DNA of 30,025 bases from JBFFXF01 sp041569895. GTDB taxonomy: Bacteria > Planctomycetota > UBA8108 > JACQVS01. The stretch lies in assembly GCA_041569895.1 (NCBI GenBank), contig JBFFXF010000068.1, positions 1-30,025 on the forward strand, given 5' to 3'. A model generated the notes under the pieces. The model made no database searches. It saw nothing but the letters and a program-made list of their open reading frames with translations, and was not told the origin of the DNA. Positions within the stretch are counted from its first letter, which is position 1; every line of letters starts with the position of its first letter. The position numbers and the translations under genes were made by a program. Of this stretch, positions 1-7,375 are shown in pieces.

Positions 1-1123
1 CCGGCTGCTCGGCCGGCGGCAGGACGCCGGTGATCGTCTCGGCGTCCACGACTCGGGCGTCGATCAGCGGGGCACCACCGACCGACACCATCGCGCTCGC
101 CCCGAGGTCGGTGCCGCTCACGGTGACATCGATGCCGCCGGTCGTCGGCCCCTCGGGAGGCTCGACCGCGACCAGCTGCGGCGGGCCGATGACCCGGTAG
201 ATCGCGCGCGCGTTGACGATGCCGAAGGAGTTGTTGAGGACGATGTTCTTCAGCCCGGGCGTGAGACGCGGCATCCTCAGGATGCGGATGCGATTGCACG
301 TCTCGACCGAGAAGTTCGTGCGCGGGATCATCACGCCCCCGACGGAGAGCGTGGTCTCCGACTCGAAGGTGAAGTTCTTGCCCTCGATCACCAGCTCGTG
401 ACCGCCTCCCGCCGGACCGGACTCCGGCGTAACCGAACTGATCACCGCCGTCGGCTGCGCGAAGCTGACCGGCCGGTAGAGGGTCTCGGCGCACGCGCGG
501 TCGTCCTGGTGGAGCGTGCGGGCGGGAAGGTCCTGATCAACGGAGGTCGCGTACATCGTCGCCTCCTCGTTGAGCAGGTGTCCGAGCCCGATCGCGTGGC
601 CGAACTCATGCGTCGCGACCCCGCGCAGATCGAAGACATCTTCGCGAGCGGCCGGCTCGCCCGGTCCGCTCCAGATCACGTTCCGTCCACCGCTCTTGTC
701 GAAGAACACGATGTCGAAACCGATCATCCCCCGCACGGGCGTTCCCTCGAGCAGCGCGATGGCGATGGCGCCGAAACCGTCGTCGGGGACCCACGAGACG
801 TTGTTGATGCCGTCGCCCTCGTTGCCGCCGACGAGGTTCGAGACGCGATCGAACTCGAGCCGGATGTTGGCCCGCGACTGATCGCTCCACGCCGTCGCGC
901 CACACGTGATGAACTCGACCTGCTGATCGCGGGTGCCGGTGGTGCGACGGTCGGGGAAGTTCGGGTTCACCCGGTACCTGACCAGCGTCTGGTTCCACTT
1001 GTCGTCGAGGAAGATGCATCGCTGCGCGGCGAGCGGTGCGCTCGCGCCCAGCGTGGCGAGCACGGCGACCACTGCGAGCACGAGACCGTCCGTGGACCGG
1101 TGCGTCGTCCGGGAGGGTCGCAT
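1..1123 (-). CDS. Secreted matrixin-like zinc metalloprotease with IPT/TIG domains (partial)
   Basis: Read directly from the minus strand, this frame is open from an ATG at 1123 to the window edge (374 codons, C-terminus missing). Residues about 12-33 form a signal peptide ending near APLAAQ. HEFGHAIGLGH at about 172-182 is the HExxHxxGxxH zinc site of metzincins, followed by a Met-turn-like ATMYAT and a matrixin-like LHQDDRACAETLY tail. Residues about 225-374 look like two IPT/TIG immunoglobulin-like domains (SSVTPESGPAGGG and VEPPEGPTTGG starts). The start codon overlaps the upstream gene's stop by one base (TGATG) behind a strong GGGAGG ribosome site, so translation is probably coupled. 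The likely role is an exported protease acting outside the cytoplasmic membrane; the substrate is unknown. Family call is firm, biological role is not. Confidence 0.88.
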   Translation of the reverse strand, partial: MRPSRTTHRSTDGLVLAVVAVLATLGASAPLAAQRCIFLDDKWNQTLVRYRVNPNFPDRRTTGTRDQQVEFITCGATAWSDQSRANIRLEFDRVSNLVGGNEGDGINNVSWVPDDGFGAIAIALLEGTPVRGMIGFDIVFFDKSGGRNVIWSGPGEPAAREDVFDLRGVATHEFGHAIGLGHLLNEEATMYATSVDQDLPARTLHQDDRACAETLYRPVSFAQPTAVISSVTPESGPAGGGHELVIEGKNFTFESETTLSVGGVMIPRTNFSVETCNRIRILRMPRLTPGLKNIVLNNSFGIVNARAIYRVIGPPQLVAVEPPEGPTTGGIDVTVSGTDLGASAMVSVGGAPLIDARVVDAETITGVLPPAEQP

Positions 1124-1716
1124 CACTTCACCTCCCGCTGCGGGCCGGTCCCATCGCGCGGCGTGCGTCGAGACGCGCCGCTCGACTCGCCATGAAGCCG
1201 GATCTGCTCGTGGACGGTGGTCACCGCCGTCTCACGGTCGATCGGGAAGGTCGGCCGTCCCAGCACCGTCGTGCCGGTGCGCGACAGGGTGTACTTCCCC
1301 TGGAACCAGCCGACGGTCCAGAGACGTTTGTTGTGCTCACCGAGGAAGACGAGGACCCTCTCCCGCACGGCGAAGCGGGGCGAGTCGGGACAGATCTGGA
1401 AACGGTCGCCGATCTGCCCGCCGAGCACCTGCACGGTGACCTCGACCGGCGCGTTCTCGGTGGTGCGCACCTCGCCGAGGAGGACGCGGTCGACGCGGAT
1501 GGTGACGTCGGTGAAGATCACGCGGCCCACGGTGCCGAGCTGACCGCGGTAGCTGCGCATGCGGACCACCTCTCCGGTGACCGCGAGAGTCGACTGCGAG
1601 ATCAGTTGCTCGAGGCTCAGTTTCTTGACGACGCCCTCCGCCGTGGACGGCACGAGAGCGAACGCGGTCAGGACGGCGGCGACGAGCACACCTGCGCGAC
1701 AGCTGTTTCTGCCCAT
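1123..1716 (-). CDS. Small exported protein of unknown function, coupled to the metalloprotease
   Basis: 197 residues from the ATG at 1716. I prefer this start because GGAG lies six bases upstream and the protein then opens with a basic N-terminus and a hydrophobic signal segment (AGVLVAAVLTAFALVPSTA). A longer frame reaches back to 1857 but would translate a 9-bp tandem repeat into (Asn-Asp-Arg)n, which looks spurious. The mature part begins with a LSLEQLISQSTLAVTGEV stretch followed by beta-rich sequence; two cysteines are not in a recognisable motif. I do not recognise the family. The one-base overlap with the downstream metalloprotease start suggests a partner, propeptide-like factor or inhibitor, but that is inference from position only. 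Confidence 0.75.
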   Translation of the reverse strand: MGRNSCRAGVLVAAVLTAFALVPSTAEGVVKKLSLEQLISQSTLAVTGEVVRMRSYRGQLGTVGRVIFTDVTIRVDRVLLGEVRTTENAPVEVTVQVLGGQIGDRFQICPDSPRFAVRERVLVFLGEHNKRLWTVGWFQGKYTLSRTGTTVLGRPTFPIDRETAVTTVHEQIRLHGESSGASRRTPRDGTGPQREVK

Positions 1717-1740
1717 GTCCCACTCCATCTGTCCGGAGCT

Positions 1741-1781
1741 CCGGTCGTTCCGATCGTTCCGATCGTTCCGGTCGTTTCCGG
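1741..1781. repeat. 9-bp tandem repeat, about four copies
   Basis: Four consecutive near-identical 9-mers of the form CGATCGTTC (plus strand), with a one-base insertion in the last, lie 25-65 bases upstream of the exported-protein start (minus strand). The unit contains the palindrome CGATCG. The remaining sequence between purM and this start (1717-1897) holds no other gene I can support. Confidence 0.8.
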
Positions 1782-1866
1782 GGCGAGGATCCGACGTGCC
1801 TTCGAAGAGCCTGCGCCCGGGTCCACTATCCCCCAGCCACAGACCCGATGCAACCACCAGCGCCCG

Positions 1867-1898
1867 GCGCCGGAAGCCGCGCGGGCCCGCGCCGGCGC
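1867..1898 (-). other. GC-rich hairpin at the purM stop codon
   Basis: GCGCCGG at 1867-1873 is the exact complement of CCGGCGC at 1892-1898, and the loop itself contains the palindrome GCGGGCCCGC. It overlaps the end of purM. There is no U-tract after it on the minus strand, so it is not a classical intrinsic terminator. It could attenuate transcription into the two downstream genes or stabilise the upstream mRNA. Confidence 0.35.
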
Positions 1899-2974
1899 TA
1901 CTTCATCTCGACGCGACCGTTGCGGCGGTCCCGCTCCCGACTCGGACGGATCTCGCCGATCCGCCACGCCGGCAGCTCGGCGCGCCGGAGCTGCTCGAGA
2001 ATCGAGTCGGTGAAGTGGCGCGAGACGACGAGAGCGAGGCCGATCCCCATGTTGAAGACGCGCTCCATTTCGCGCCGCGGCACCTCGCCCTCGCGCTGAA
2101 TCAGCTCGAAGATCGGCGGCACCTCCCAGCTGCCGCGCTCGACCACGGCGCGACACCGCGACGGAATGACGCGCGGCAGGTTGCCCGCGAATCCGCCGCC
2201 GGTGATGTGGCAGATCGCGTGCACGGGGCGCTTCTGACGGTAGCGCCCGAGGATCGACAGCATCGGACGGACGTAGATGCGCGTCGGGCGGAGCAGCTCC
2301 TCGCCGAGCGTGCAGCCGAGCTCCGGCACACGACGGCGCAGGCCGCCGCGCCCCCTGCCGAGGAAGATCTTGCGCACCAGCGAGTAGCCGTTCGAGTGCA
2401 CGCCGCTCGAGGCGATCCCGATGATGTCGTCACCCGAACGCACGCCGCTGCCGTCGATCAGCCGGCGACGCTCGACGACACCGACGGCGAAGCCGGCGAG
2501 GTCGTAGTGGCCGGGCCGGTAGAATCCGGGCATCTCGGCGGTCTCCCCGCCGAGGATCGCGCACCCGGCCTCGCGGCATCCGACGGCGATGCCCTTGACG
2601 ATGTCGGCGATCTTGTCCGGGTCGAGCTTGCCGACGGCGACGTAGTCGAGAAAGAAGAGCGGCTCGGCGCCCTGGACGATCAGGTCATTGACGCACATGG
2701 CGACGAGATCGATGCCGACGGTGTCGGCGATGCCCATGCGGATGGCGATCTCGAGCTTGGTGCCGACTCCGTCCGTGCAGCCGACGAGGATCGGGTCGCG
2801 GTACGCCTTGCGCAGGATGCCCTTCGGGTAATCGAGCTGGAACAGCCCGGCGAAGCCGCCGTGGCTGCCGGTGAGCACCTGCGGCGAGTACGTGCTCCGC
2901 ACGTACCGCGCCATCTTCTCGACCGCGAGCTCTCCGGCATCGATGTCGACGCCGGCCTGCTTGTACGTGACCAT
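1898..2974 (-). CDS. purM: Phosphoribosylformylglycinamidine cyclo-ligase (AIR synthetase)
   Basis: 358 residues, the usual PurM length. PurM closes formylglycinamidine ribonucleotide to 5-aminoimidazole ribonucleotide with ATP, the fifth step of purine synthesis, in the cytoplasm. Family motifs are clear: an N-terminal TYKQAGVDIDAG, then ILVGCTDGVGTKLEIA, the NDLIVQGAEPLFFLDY segment and GGETAEMPGFY. The ATG at 2974 follows GAGGAG at a five-base gap and gives the canonical N-terminus; longer upstream starts would add a basic, non-homologous tail. The C-terminus ends in a short Arg-rich tail. It lies 10 bases after the stop of the upstream membrane-protein gene, so the two are probably co-transcribed. 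No other purine genes are in the window, as is common where pur genes are scattered. Confidence 0.97.
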   Translation of the reverse strand: MVTYKQAGVDIDAGELAVEKMARYVRSTYSPQVLTGSHGGFAGLFQLDYPKGILRKAYRDPILVGCTDGVGTKLEIAIRMGIADTVGIDLVAMCVNDLIVQGAEPLFFLDYVAVGKLDPDKIADIVKGIAVGCREAGCAILGGETAEMPGFYRPGHYDLAGFAVGVVERRRLIDGSGVRSGDDIIGIASSGVHSNGYSLVRKIFLGRGRGGLRRRVPELGCTLGEELLRPTRIYVRPMLSILGRYRQKRPVHAICHITGGGFAGNLPRVIPSRCRAVVERGSWEVPPIFELIQREGEVPRREMERVFNMGIGLALVVSRHFTDSILEQLRRAELPAWRIGEIRPSRERDRRNGRVEMK

Positions 2975-2984
2975 CGGTCGCTCC

Positions 2985-3629
2985 TCAGGCTCGCAGCCGT
3001 CCCGCTTCCTCCGCCCCGCGCGTCGCGTCCTCGTCACGCGCGCCGCGGGCGCCGCCCGCCTCGTCGGACGCCGGTCCCCCGGTGAGCCGGCGCGCGCCGA
3101 GCTCCCGGTCCACGCGCTCGAGCTCGCGGCGGAGCTCCCATTCCCACCGCTTCTCGACGTCGAGACGACGCGCCCGGCGAAGCAGCCGGCGCGCCTCGCG
3201 GAAGGCGCCGCGACGCGAGGCCGCCACGCCCGCCCGAAGGACCGGCTCGACGTCGAGGCGATCGAGACGCGCGCAGTCGATGAACTTCTGCTCGGCGGTG
3301 AGGAGATCCGATCGCAGGTACGCCATCAGCCCCTCCCAGAGGAGCCGATCCCGCGTCCGCGCGATGCGCAGGCGCCGCGACGGCGTGTTCAGCCGCACGA
3401 CGTCGACCACGCTGTACGCCGCCACACCGACCAGCGCGATCGACGACAGGACGATCAGCACACCCCGGAGCTCGCCGAGGTACGTGAAGAGCGCGTTGAC
3501 GAGGCCGAACGCGGCGAGGGCGGCGGTGGTGAAGATCAGCAACCCCTGGAACTCCCGCCCGACGGCGACATGCCCCCAGCCGGGAAGCAGGGAGAGAAGA
3601 ACCGACCGCGTCTGCGGGGAGAGGCTCAT
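2985..3629 (-). CDS. Membrane protein with two helices and a TPR-like C-terminal tail
   Basis: 214 residues of unknown function. A short motif PGWGHVAVGREFQGL near residue 15 resembles the start of TM2-like small membrane domains. Two hydrophobic helices follow, at about 28-48 and 56-78. The rest is helical, basic and TPR-like (AEQKFIDCARLDRLDVEPVL, then RRGAFREARRLLRRARRLD), which suggests a cytoplasmic protein-binding tail. It is the first gene of the purM run. A perfect TATAAT lies only 11 bases upstream of the ATG, so the mRNA should have almost no leader. The C-terminal 25 residues are low-complexity Gly/Ala/Arg/Asp/Glu. Confidence 0.8.
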   Translation of the reverse strand: MSLSPQTRSVLLSLLPGWGHVAVGREFQGLLIFTTAALAAFGLVNALFTYLGELRGVLIVLSSIALVGVAAYSVVDVVRLNTPSRRLRIARTRDRLLWEGLMAYLRSDLLTAEQKFIDCARLDRLDVEPVLRAGVAASRRGAFREARRLLRRARRLDVEKRWEWELRRELERVDRELGARRLTGGPASDEAGGARGARDEDATRGAEEAGRLRA

Positions 3630-3640
3630 GATGTGGGGGA

Positions 3641-3669
3641 ATTATAGACTCTTCCGGGCAAAGGTCTAT
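3641..3669 (-). promoter_or_regulatory. Promoter with perfect -10 for the purM run
   Basis: On the minus strand TATAAT occupies 3646-3641. The -35 position at a 17-base spacing (ATAGAC) is weak. Transcription would start near 3634, about five bases before the ATG at 3629. Confidence 0.55.
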
Positions 3670-3699
3670 CGGCGAGCAGCGATTTCGCGGATCAGGTGG

Positions 3700-4060
3700 A
3701 CCATCCACAGATGACGCAGGCTCCGCAGAACCGCTCCTCCTCGTCCTCGTACCCGTCCCCGTTCCCGTACCCGTGCCCGTTCCCGTGCCCGAGGGCCTGC
3801 TCGATGTCGCTGGCGAGACTCTGCGAACGGATCTACCAGGAATGGAGGAAACAGAGGAAAGCAGGAAAGGATTGGTTCTTGTGCTCCCCACCGGTGGCCC
3901 GCTCGGTTCCCGCTATCTCGGACCTCCGACCTCGGACCTCCGACCTCGGACCTCGGACCTCGGATCTCGGAATCGGAATCGGAATCGGAGTCGGTGTCTG
4001 TTTCGGCCCTCGGTCTCGGTCTCGATCGATCTCTCGAGGACGAGGACGATCCGTGCCCCG
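3700..4060 (+). repeat. Modular intergenic repeat, copy A
   Basis: This divergent intergenic region holds the mosaic repeat in plus orientation. Parts in order: an ACAGATGACGCAG stretch near 3706; a CCCGTN hexamer run at about 3750-3791; a core at about 3791-3910 carrying the signature CGGATCTACCAGGAA (3828-3842) followed by AGGAAACAG / GCAGGAAAGGAT; a heptamer run of the TCGGACC type at about 3917-3968; and a GGAATC/GGAGTC hexamer run at about 3968-3995 that fades into CTCGGT-type repeats. All frames are fairly open, so spurious reading frames cross it, including an upstream extension of the thiE frame. No gene is supported inside it. Confidence 0.85.
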
Positions 4061-4066
4061 ACCGCC

Positions 4067-4095
4067 TTGAACGCCGCTTACCCCGCGACTATCCT
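4067..4095 (+). promoter_or_regulatory. Promoter of thiD2-thiE, predicted leaderless
   Basis: TTGAAC at 4067-4072 and TATCCT at 4090-4095 are separated by exactly 17 bases. The -10 box ends seven bases before the ATG at 4103, so transcription should begin at or within a base or two of the start codon. Confidence 0.6.
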
Positions 4096-4102
4096 CGACA
4101 GC

Positions 4103-5191
4103 ATGACCTTCTCCCCCTCCGAGCTCAGGATCATCGACGCCAGCGTCAATCGGTGCTCGGAGGCGCTGCGGGTGGTCGAGGATGTGTGCCGGTTTCACTG
4201 GGATCTCGCCGGCCCGTCGCGGGAGCTCAAGGAGCTTCGCCACCGGTTGCTCGGGATCTTCGCGCCCGGTGTCGAGGGGCGGGCGCGGCTCGTGCGGCAC
4301 CGTGATGTCGAGGGTGACAGCGGGAGGGAGGCTCCCGGGGCGGTCGAGGCCGCGGGGGAGGCCGGACCCGCGGTGGCCGCCGTGAGGAACCTGCAGCGGG
4401 CCCGGGAGGCCCTGAGGACGCTCGAGGAGATCAGTCGCCTCCGGTCGCCGGAGGACGCGGCCCGCGTCGCCGCGCTGCGTTACCGGCTCTACGAGGTCGA
4501 GCGATGCGTCCTCCACCTCGTGGCCGATCGACGGTCGCTGCTCGCCGACCGGCGACTCTGTCTTCTCGCCACCCGGTCGCTCTGCGCCGCGCCGCTCGAG
4601 GAGGTCGTCGTCGCGGCGATCGAGTGCGGCGTCGACGTCGTCCAGCTCCGCGAGAAGGAGTTACCGGATGCCGAGCTCGTCGCGTGGGGCCGCCGCCTGC
4701 GCGAGCTCACGGCGGCCCGCGGGGTGACGCTGTTCGTCAACGACCGTCCGGACGTGGCTCTGCTGGTCGGCGCGGATGGCGTCCACGTCGGGCAGTCGGA
4801 TCTCTCGCCGGGCGAGGTCCGCCGGATCGCCGGTCCGGACCTCCTCGTCGGGGTCTCGACGCACAGCCTCGCGGAAGCGCGCAAGGCCGTGCGCGCCGGA
4901 GCCGATTGCATCGGTGTGGGACCGGTCTTTCTGTCGTCCACGAAGGACGCCGGGCCGTGTCTCGGCATCGACGGGCTTCGCGAGATCCTCGGGGAGGTCG
5001 ACGTGCCCGCCTTCGCGATCGGCGGCATCGGGCCCGGAAACATCGACGAGCTGGCCGCCGCGGGAATCGCCCGGGCGGCGGTCTCGTCGGCCGTGCTCCG
5101 CGGCGAGAACGCCGCCGCCGCTGGCGAGGTCGCGCGCGTCCTCCGCTCCGCGCTCGACCGCGCCGCGGCCGATCGCGAGTCCCGTCGCTGA
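4103..5191 (+). CDS. thiE: ThiD2-ThiE fusion: HMP-phosphate kinase domain plus thiamine-phosphate synthase
   Basis: 362 residues. The C-terminal part (about 150-355) is thiamine-phosphate synthase, which joins HMP-pyrophosphate to thiazole phosphate. Visible motifs are VVQLREKEL, FVNDRPDVALLVGADGVHVG, GVSTHS, CIGVGPVFLSSTKDAGP and AIGGI. The N-terminal part (about 1-135; RIIDASVNRCSEALRVVEDV) matches the ThiD2 domain, a family known to phosphorylate HMP-phosphate and found fused to ThiE in cyanobacteria and others. The single protein would then perform two successive cytoplasmic steps. I chose the ATG at 4103 because the frame upstream runs through the intergenic repeat and because a promoter ends seven bases before it. 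The lack of a ribosome site fits a leaderless mRNA. Confidence 0.93.
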   Translation: MTFSPSELRIIDASVNRCSEALRVVEDVCRFHWDLAGPSRELKELRHRLLGIFAPGVEGRARLVRHRDVEGDSGREAPGAVEAAGEAGPAVAAVRNLQRAREALRTLEEISRLRSPEDAARVAALRYRLYEVERCVLHLVADRRSLLADRRLCLLATRSLCAAPLEEVVVAAIECGVDVVQLREKELPDAELVAWGRRLRELTAARGVTLFVNDRPDVALLVGADGVHVGQSDLSPGEVRRIAGPDLLVGVSTHSLAEARKAVRAGADCIGVGPVFLSSTKDAGPCLGIDGLREILGEVDVPAFAIGGIGPGNIDELAAAGIARAAVSSAVLRGENAAAAGEVARVLRSALDRAAADRESRR

Positions 5192-5225
5192 TCGTCCGAG
5201 CTCGAGAAGCGATGAACCCCTGCCG

Positions 5226-7373
5226 ATGAGCCCCTCCGCCGGGACGAGACGTCTGCGACTCGGGATCCGCATCGTGTCGGTGATCTGCATACTGGCCTCC
5301 GGCGCGGTGCTGTTCCGGGCGTGGCTCGAGGACGACGGCATGCCCCGCGTCGACGTCGCCGACGCGTCACGCGCCGACGCCGCGCACGAGGAGCTCTACG
5401 CGTTCTTCGAGGCGCGCCCCGGGGCGCTCGACCACGGGCTCCTCGACCTCGACGTGCGCGATGTCGGGGCCCTCGCCGAGCGGCTCGGCCTCCTCGTGCG
5501 TCTGCTCGAGGACGACTACCTGCTCGAGGTCAACATCCACCACCGTCCGATCACTCGCGGCAATCGTGAGCCGAACGTCTTCAGTCTGCACCGCTGGATC
5601 GCGGATGCCGGGCGCCAGCCGTGGAGGTCGCGGCTCCTCGAGCTGCTCGCCAGCGAGGACGACGGGGTCAGACGGCTCGCGAGCCGCGCCGTCGGGATGA
5701 TCGCCGGGAAGATTCCGGAGTGCCTCGCCGAGGAGCCCTTCCCCGGTTTCGACGGGCGCTCGATGCGCGCCATCCTGGGCGCCGTCGGGGGCGACGACCT
5801 CCCCCGCGACCTCCTGCTGGCGAGCCTCGTCCGCGAGGCGTTGCGTCGGCCGGCCGCGCTGCGCGTGTGGCGCACGGGCGAGCCGCAGCCCGCGCGGGAT
5901 CTTCACCTGCTGGTTCTCTTTCTCCGTTCGTCGGTCGCCGATCTGGTCGACGAGGACATGGTCGACGCGCTGCTCGCGATGCCCGCGCCGACTCGCTCGC
6001 GTGCGGTGGAGGACTGGCTCGAGGTGCTCATCGTGTCGGGCGATCGACGCGCCGGCGCCGCTCTCGCGGAAGCTCTCGGCAACCGCGTCCTCGGTCCGGC
6101 CGCGAAGGGGCGTCTCATCGAGCTGACACGACTTCACGGTACGGCGGCGATGGTCGTCGGGCTGCGGCTCGTCGATCGCGACGCCCTGCCGACCTGGATG
6201 CGCCGCGATCTCGACGCGGCGATCGCCGACGTCGAGGCCGACCTGGACGAGAGGCTCCGGAGCGGCGACTCGCCTCTCGCGGCGCTGGCGCGGCTCGCCG
6301 CGCTGCCGGTCGCGTCCGGCGTCCGCGGGGACCTCGTTCTCGATCTCCTCGCGCATCGCGACGCGACGGTGCGCTCGTCGGCCCTGAGCGCCGTGGCCAA
6401 TTTCCAGACCGCGAGCGATCGCCGCACGGTGACCGCCGTCGTCGCGTTGCTCGACGATCCGAGCTTCCGGATCGCCCACGACGCCGCGGCCGTGCTCTCA
6501 CGGGTCGCGCTCCGATGGCCCGGCGATCCGGCGTTCGATGCCCGCGACTTCGACCCGCTGCCGCTCGAGCTCGCGGCCGATCCGCCCCGCTTCGAGGAAT
6601 GGAAGCAGCGGTGGCGGCGCGCGCCGTTCGCCGGAACCGCCGCGGCGTGTCTCGACGCCCTCGCTTCCCGCGACACCGACGCGACGTCGCGCGTCCGGCG
6701 CGCCCTGGCGGCGAACGCCGTGTGGCGACTGACGCGGGCCGGGATCATCGACGAGCGCTGGCTCGAGCGCCACCACGACGCGGTCATCGGCAGCCTCGAC
6801 GACTGCGACCTCGCGGCGCGCGGCCACCTGCTCGCCGCGCTGGCGACCGCCGGCGCCCCGTGGCAAGTGACGCCGCTCTGGACCGAGTACTCGCGCGCTT
6901 TCCGGAGAGACCGATCCGAGGCGAGAGAGATCATCAACGCCATCCACCGGATCATGCTGCGCTCGTCCGGCGAGGAGGAGGCGACGAGAACCCTGATCGG
7001 CGAGCTGGCTCGACGCGACGACGCCTCGGCGACGCCGATCCATGCGTTCCTCGTCGCGCGCCTCGGCGCCGAGGCCGTCGACGGGGCGATCGTCGAGGGC
7101 ATCGACGGGCGCGGGGCGGCGAGCACGAGCAACCTGATCCGCTTCTTCCCGGCAACCCGCCCACCGCGCCCGCATCAGATCGAGCGCCTCATCGACCTGC
7201 TCGGCGCGGACACCCACGAGACCCGCCTCTGGGCTCTCGAGCGACTGCGCGCCGTCGCGGGAGGCAAGACCTTCGGCTTCCGCCCGGAGCTCCCACCGGA
7301 CGACCCCGGGAACCGGGCGGCGCGGGAACGGTGGCGGGAGGAGACGAGCGGGCGGGGGTTTTCGGGGGATTGA
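5226..7373 (+). CDS. Membrane-anchored HEAT-like repeat protein of unknown function
   Basis: 715 residues. A single hydrophobic segment near residues 11-33 (LGIRIVSVICILASGAVLF) should anchor or export it. The rest is alpha-helical, rich in Arg/Asp/Ala/Leu, with repeated patterns such as DGVRRLASRAVGMIA and DATVRSSALSAVANF that resemble HEAT/armadillo repeats. No enzyme motif is visible. It starts 34 bases after the thiE stop on the same strand, so read-through transcription is likely, but a thiamine role is not implied. The ATG at 5226 gives a compact basic N-terminus before the hydrophobic segment; the longer frame upstream overlaps thiE and is rejected. HEAT proteins of this kind usually act as scaffolds. 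Confidence 0.78.
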   Translation: MSPSAGTRRLRLGIRIVSVICILASGAVLFRAWLEDDGMPRVDVADASRADAAHEELYAFFEARPGALDHGLLDLDVRDVGALAERLGLLVRLLEDDYLLEVNIHHRPITRGNREPNVFSLHRWIADAGRQPWRSRLLELLASEDDGVRRLASRAVGMIAGKIPECLAEEPFPGFDGRSMRAILGAVGGDDLPRDLLLASLVREALRRPAALRVWRTGEPQPARDLHLLVLFLRSSVADLVDEDMVDALLAMPAPTRSRAVEDWLEVLIVSGDRRAGAALAEALGNRVLGPAAKGRLIELTRLHGTAAMVVGLRLVDRDALPTWMRRDLDAAIADVEADLDERLRSGDSPLAALARLAALPVASGVRGDLVLDLLAHRDATVRSSALSAVANFQTASDRRTVTAVVALLDDPSFRIAHDAAAVLSRVALRWPGDPAFDARDFDPLPLELAADPPRFEEWKQRWRRAPFAGTAAACLDALASRDTDATSRVRRALAANAVWRLTRAGIIDERWLERHHDAVIGSLDDCDLAARGHLLAALATAGAPWQVTPLWTEYSRAFRRDRSEAREIINAIHRIMLRSSGEEEATRTLIGELARRDDASATPIHAFLVARLGAEAVDGAIVEGIDGRGAASTSNLIRFFPATRPPRPHQIERLIDLLGADTHETRLWALERLRAVAGGKTFGFRPELPPDDPGNRAARERWREETSGRGFSGD

Positions 7374-7375
7374 GG

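Noticed and set aside
213..1019. Several small frames on both strands within the first kilobase
   Set aside because: The minus-strand metalloprotease frame, open to the window edge and carrying a zinc motif, explains this region.
3773..4102. Upstream extension of the thiE frame
   Set aside because: It only translates the intergenic repeat; homology and the promoter both point to the ATG at 4103.
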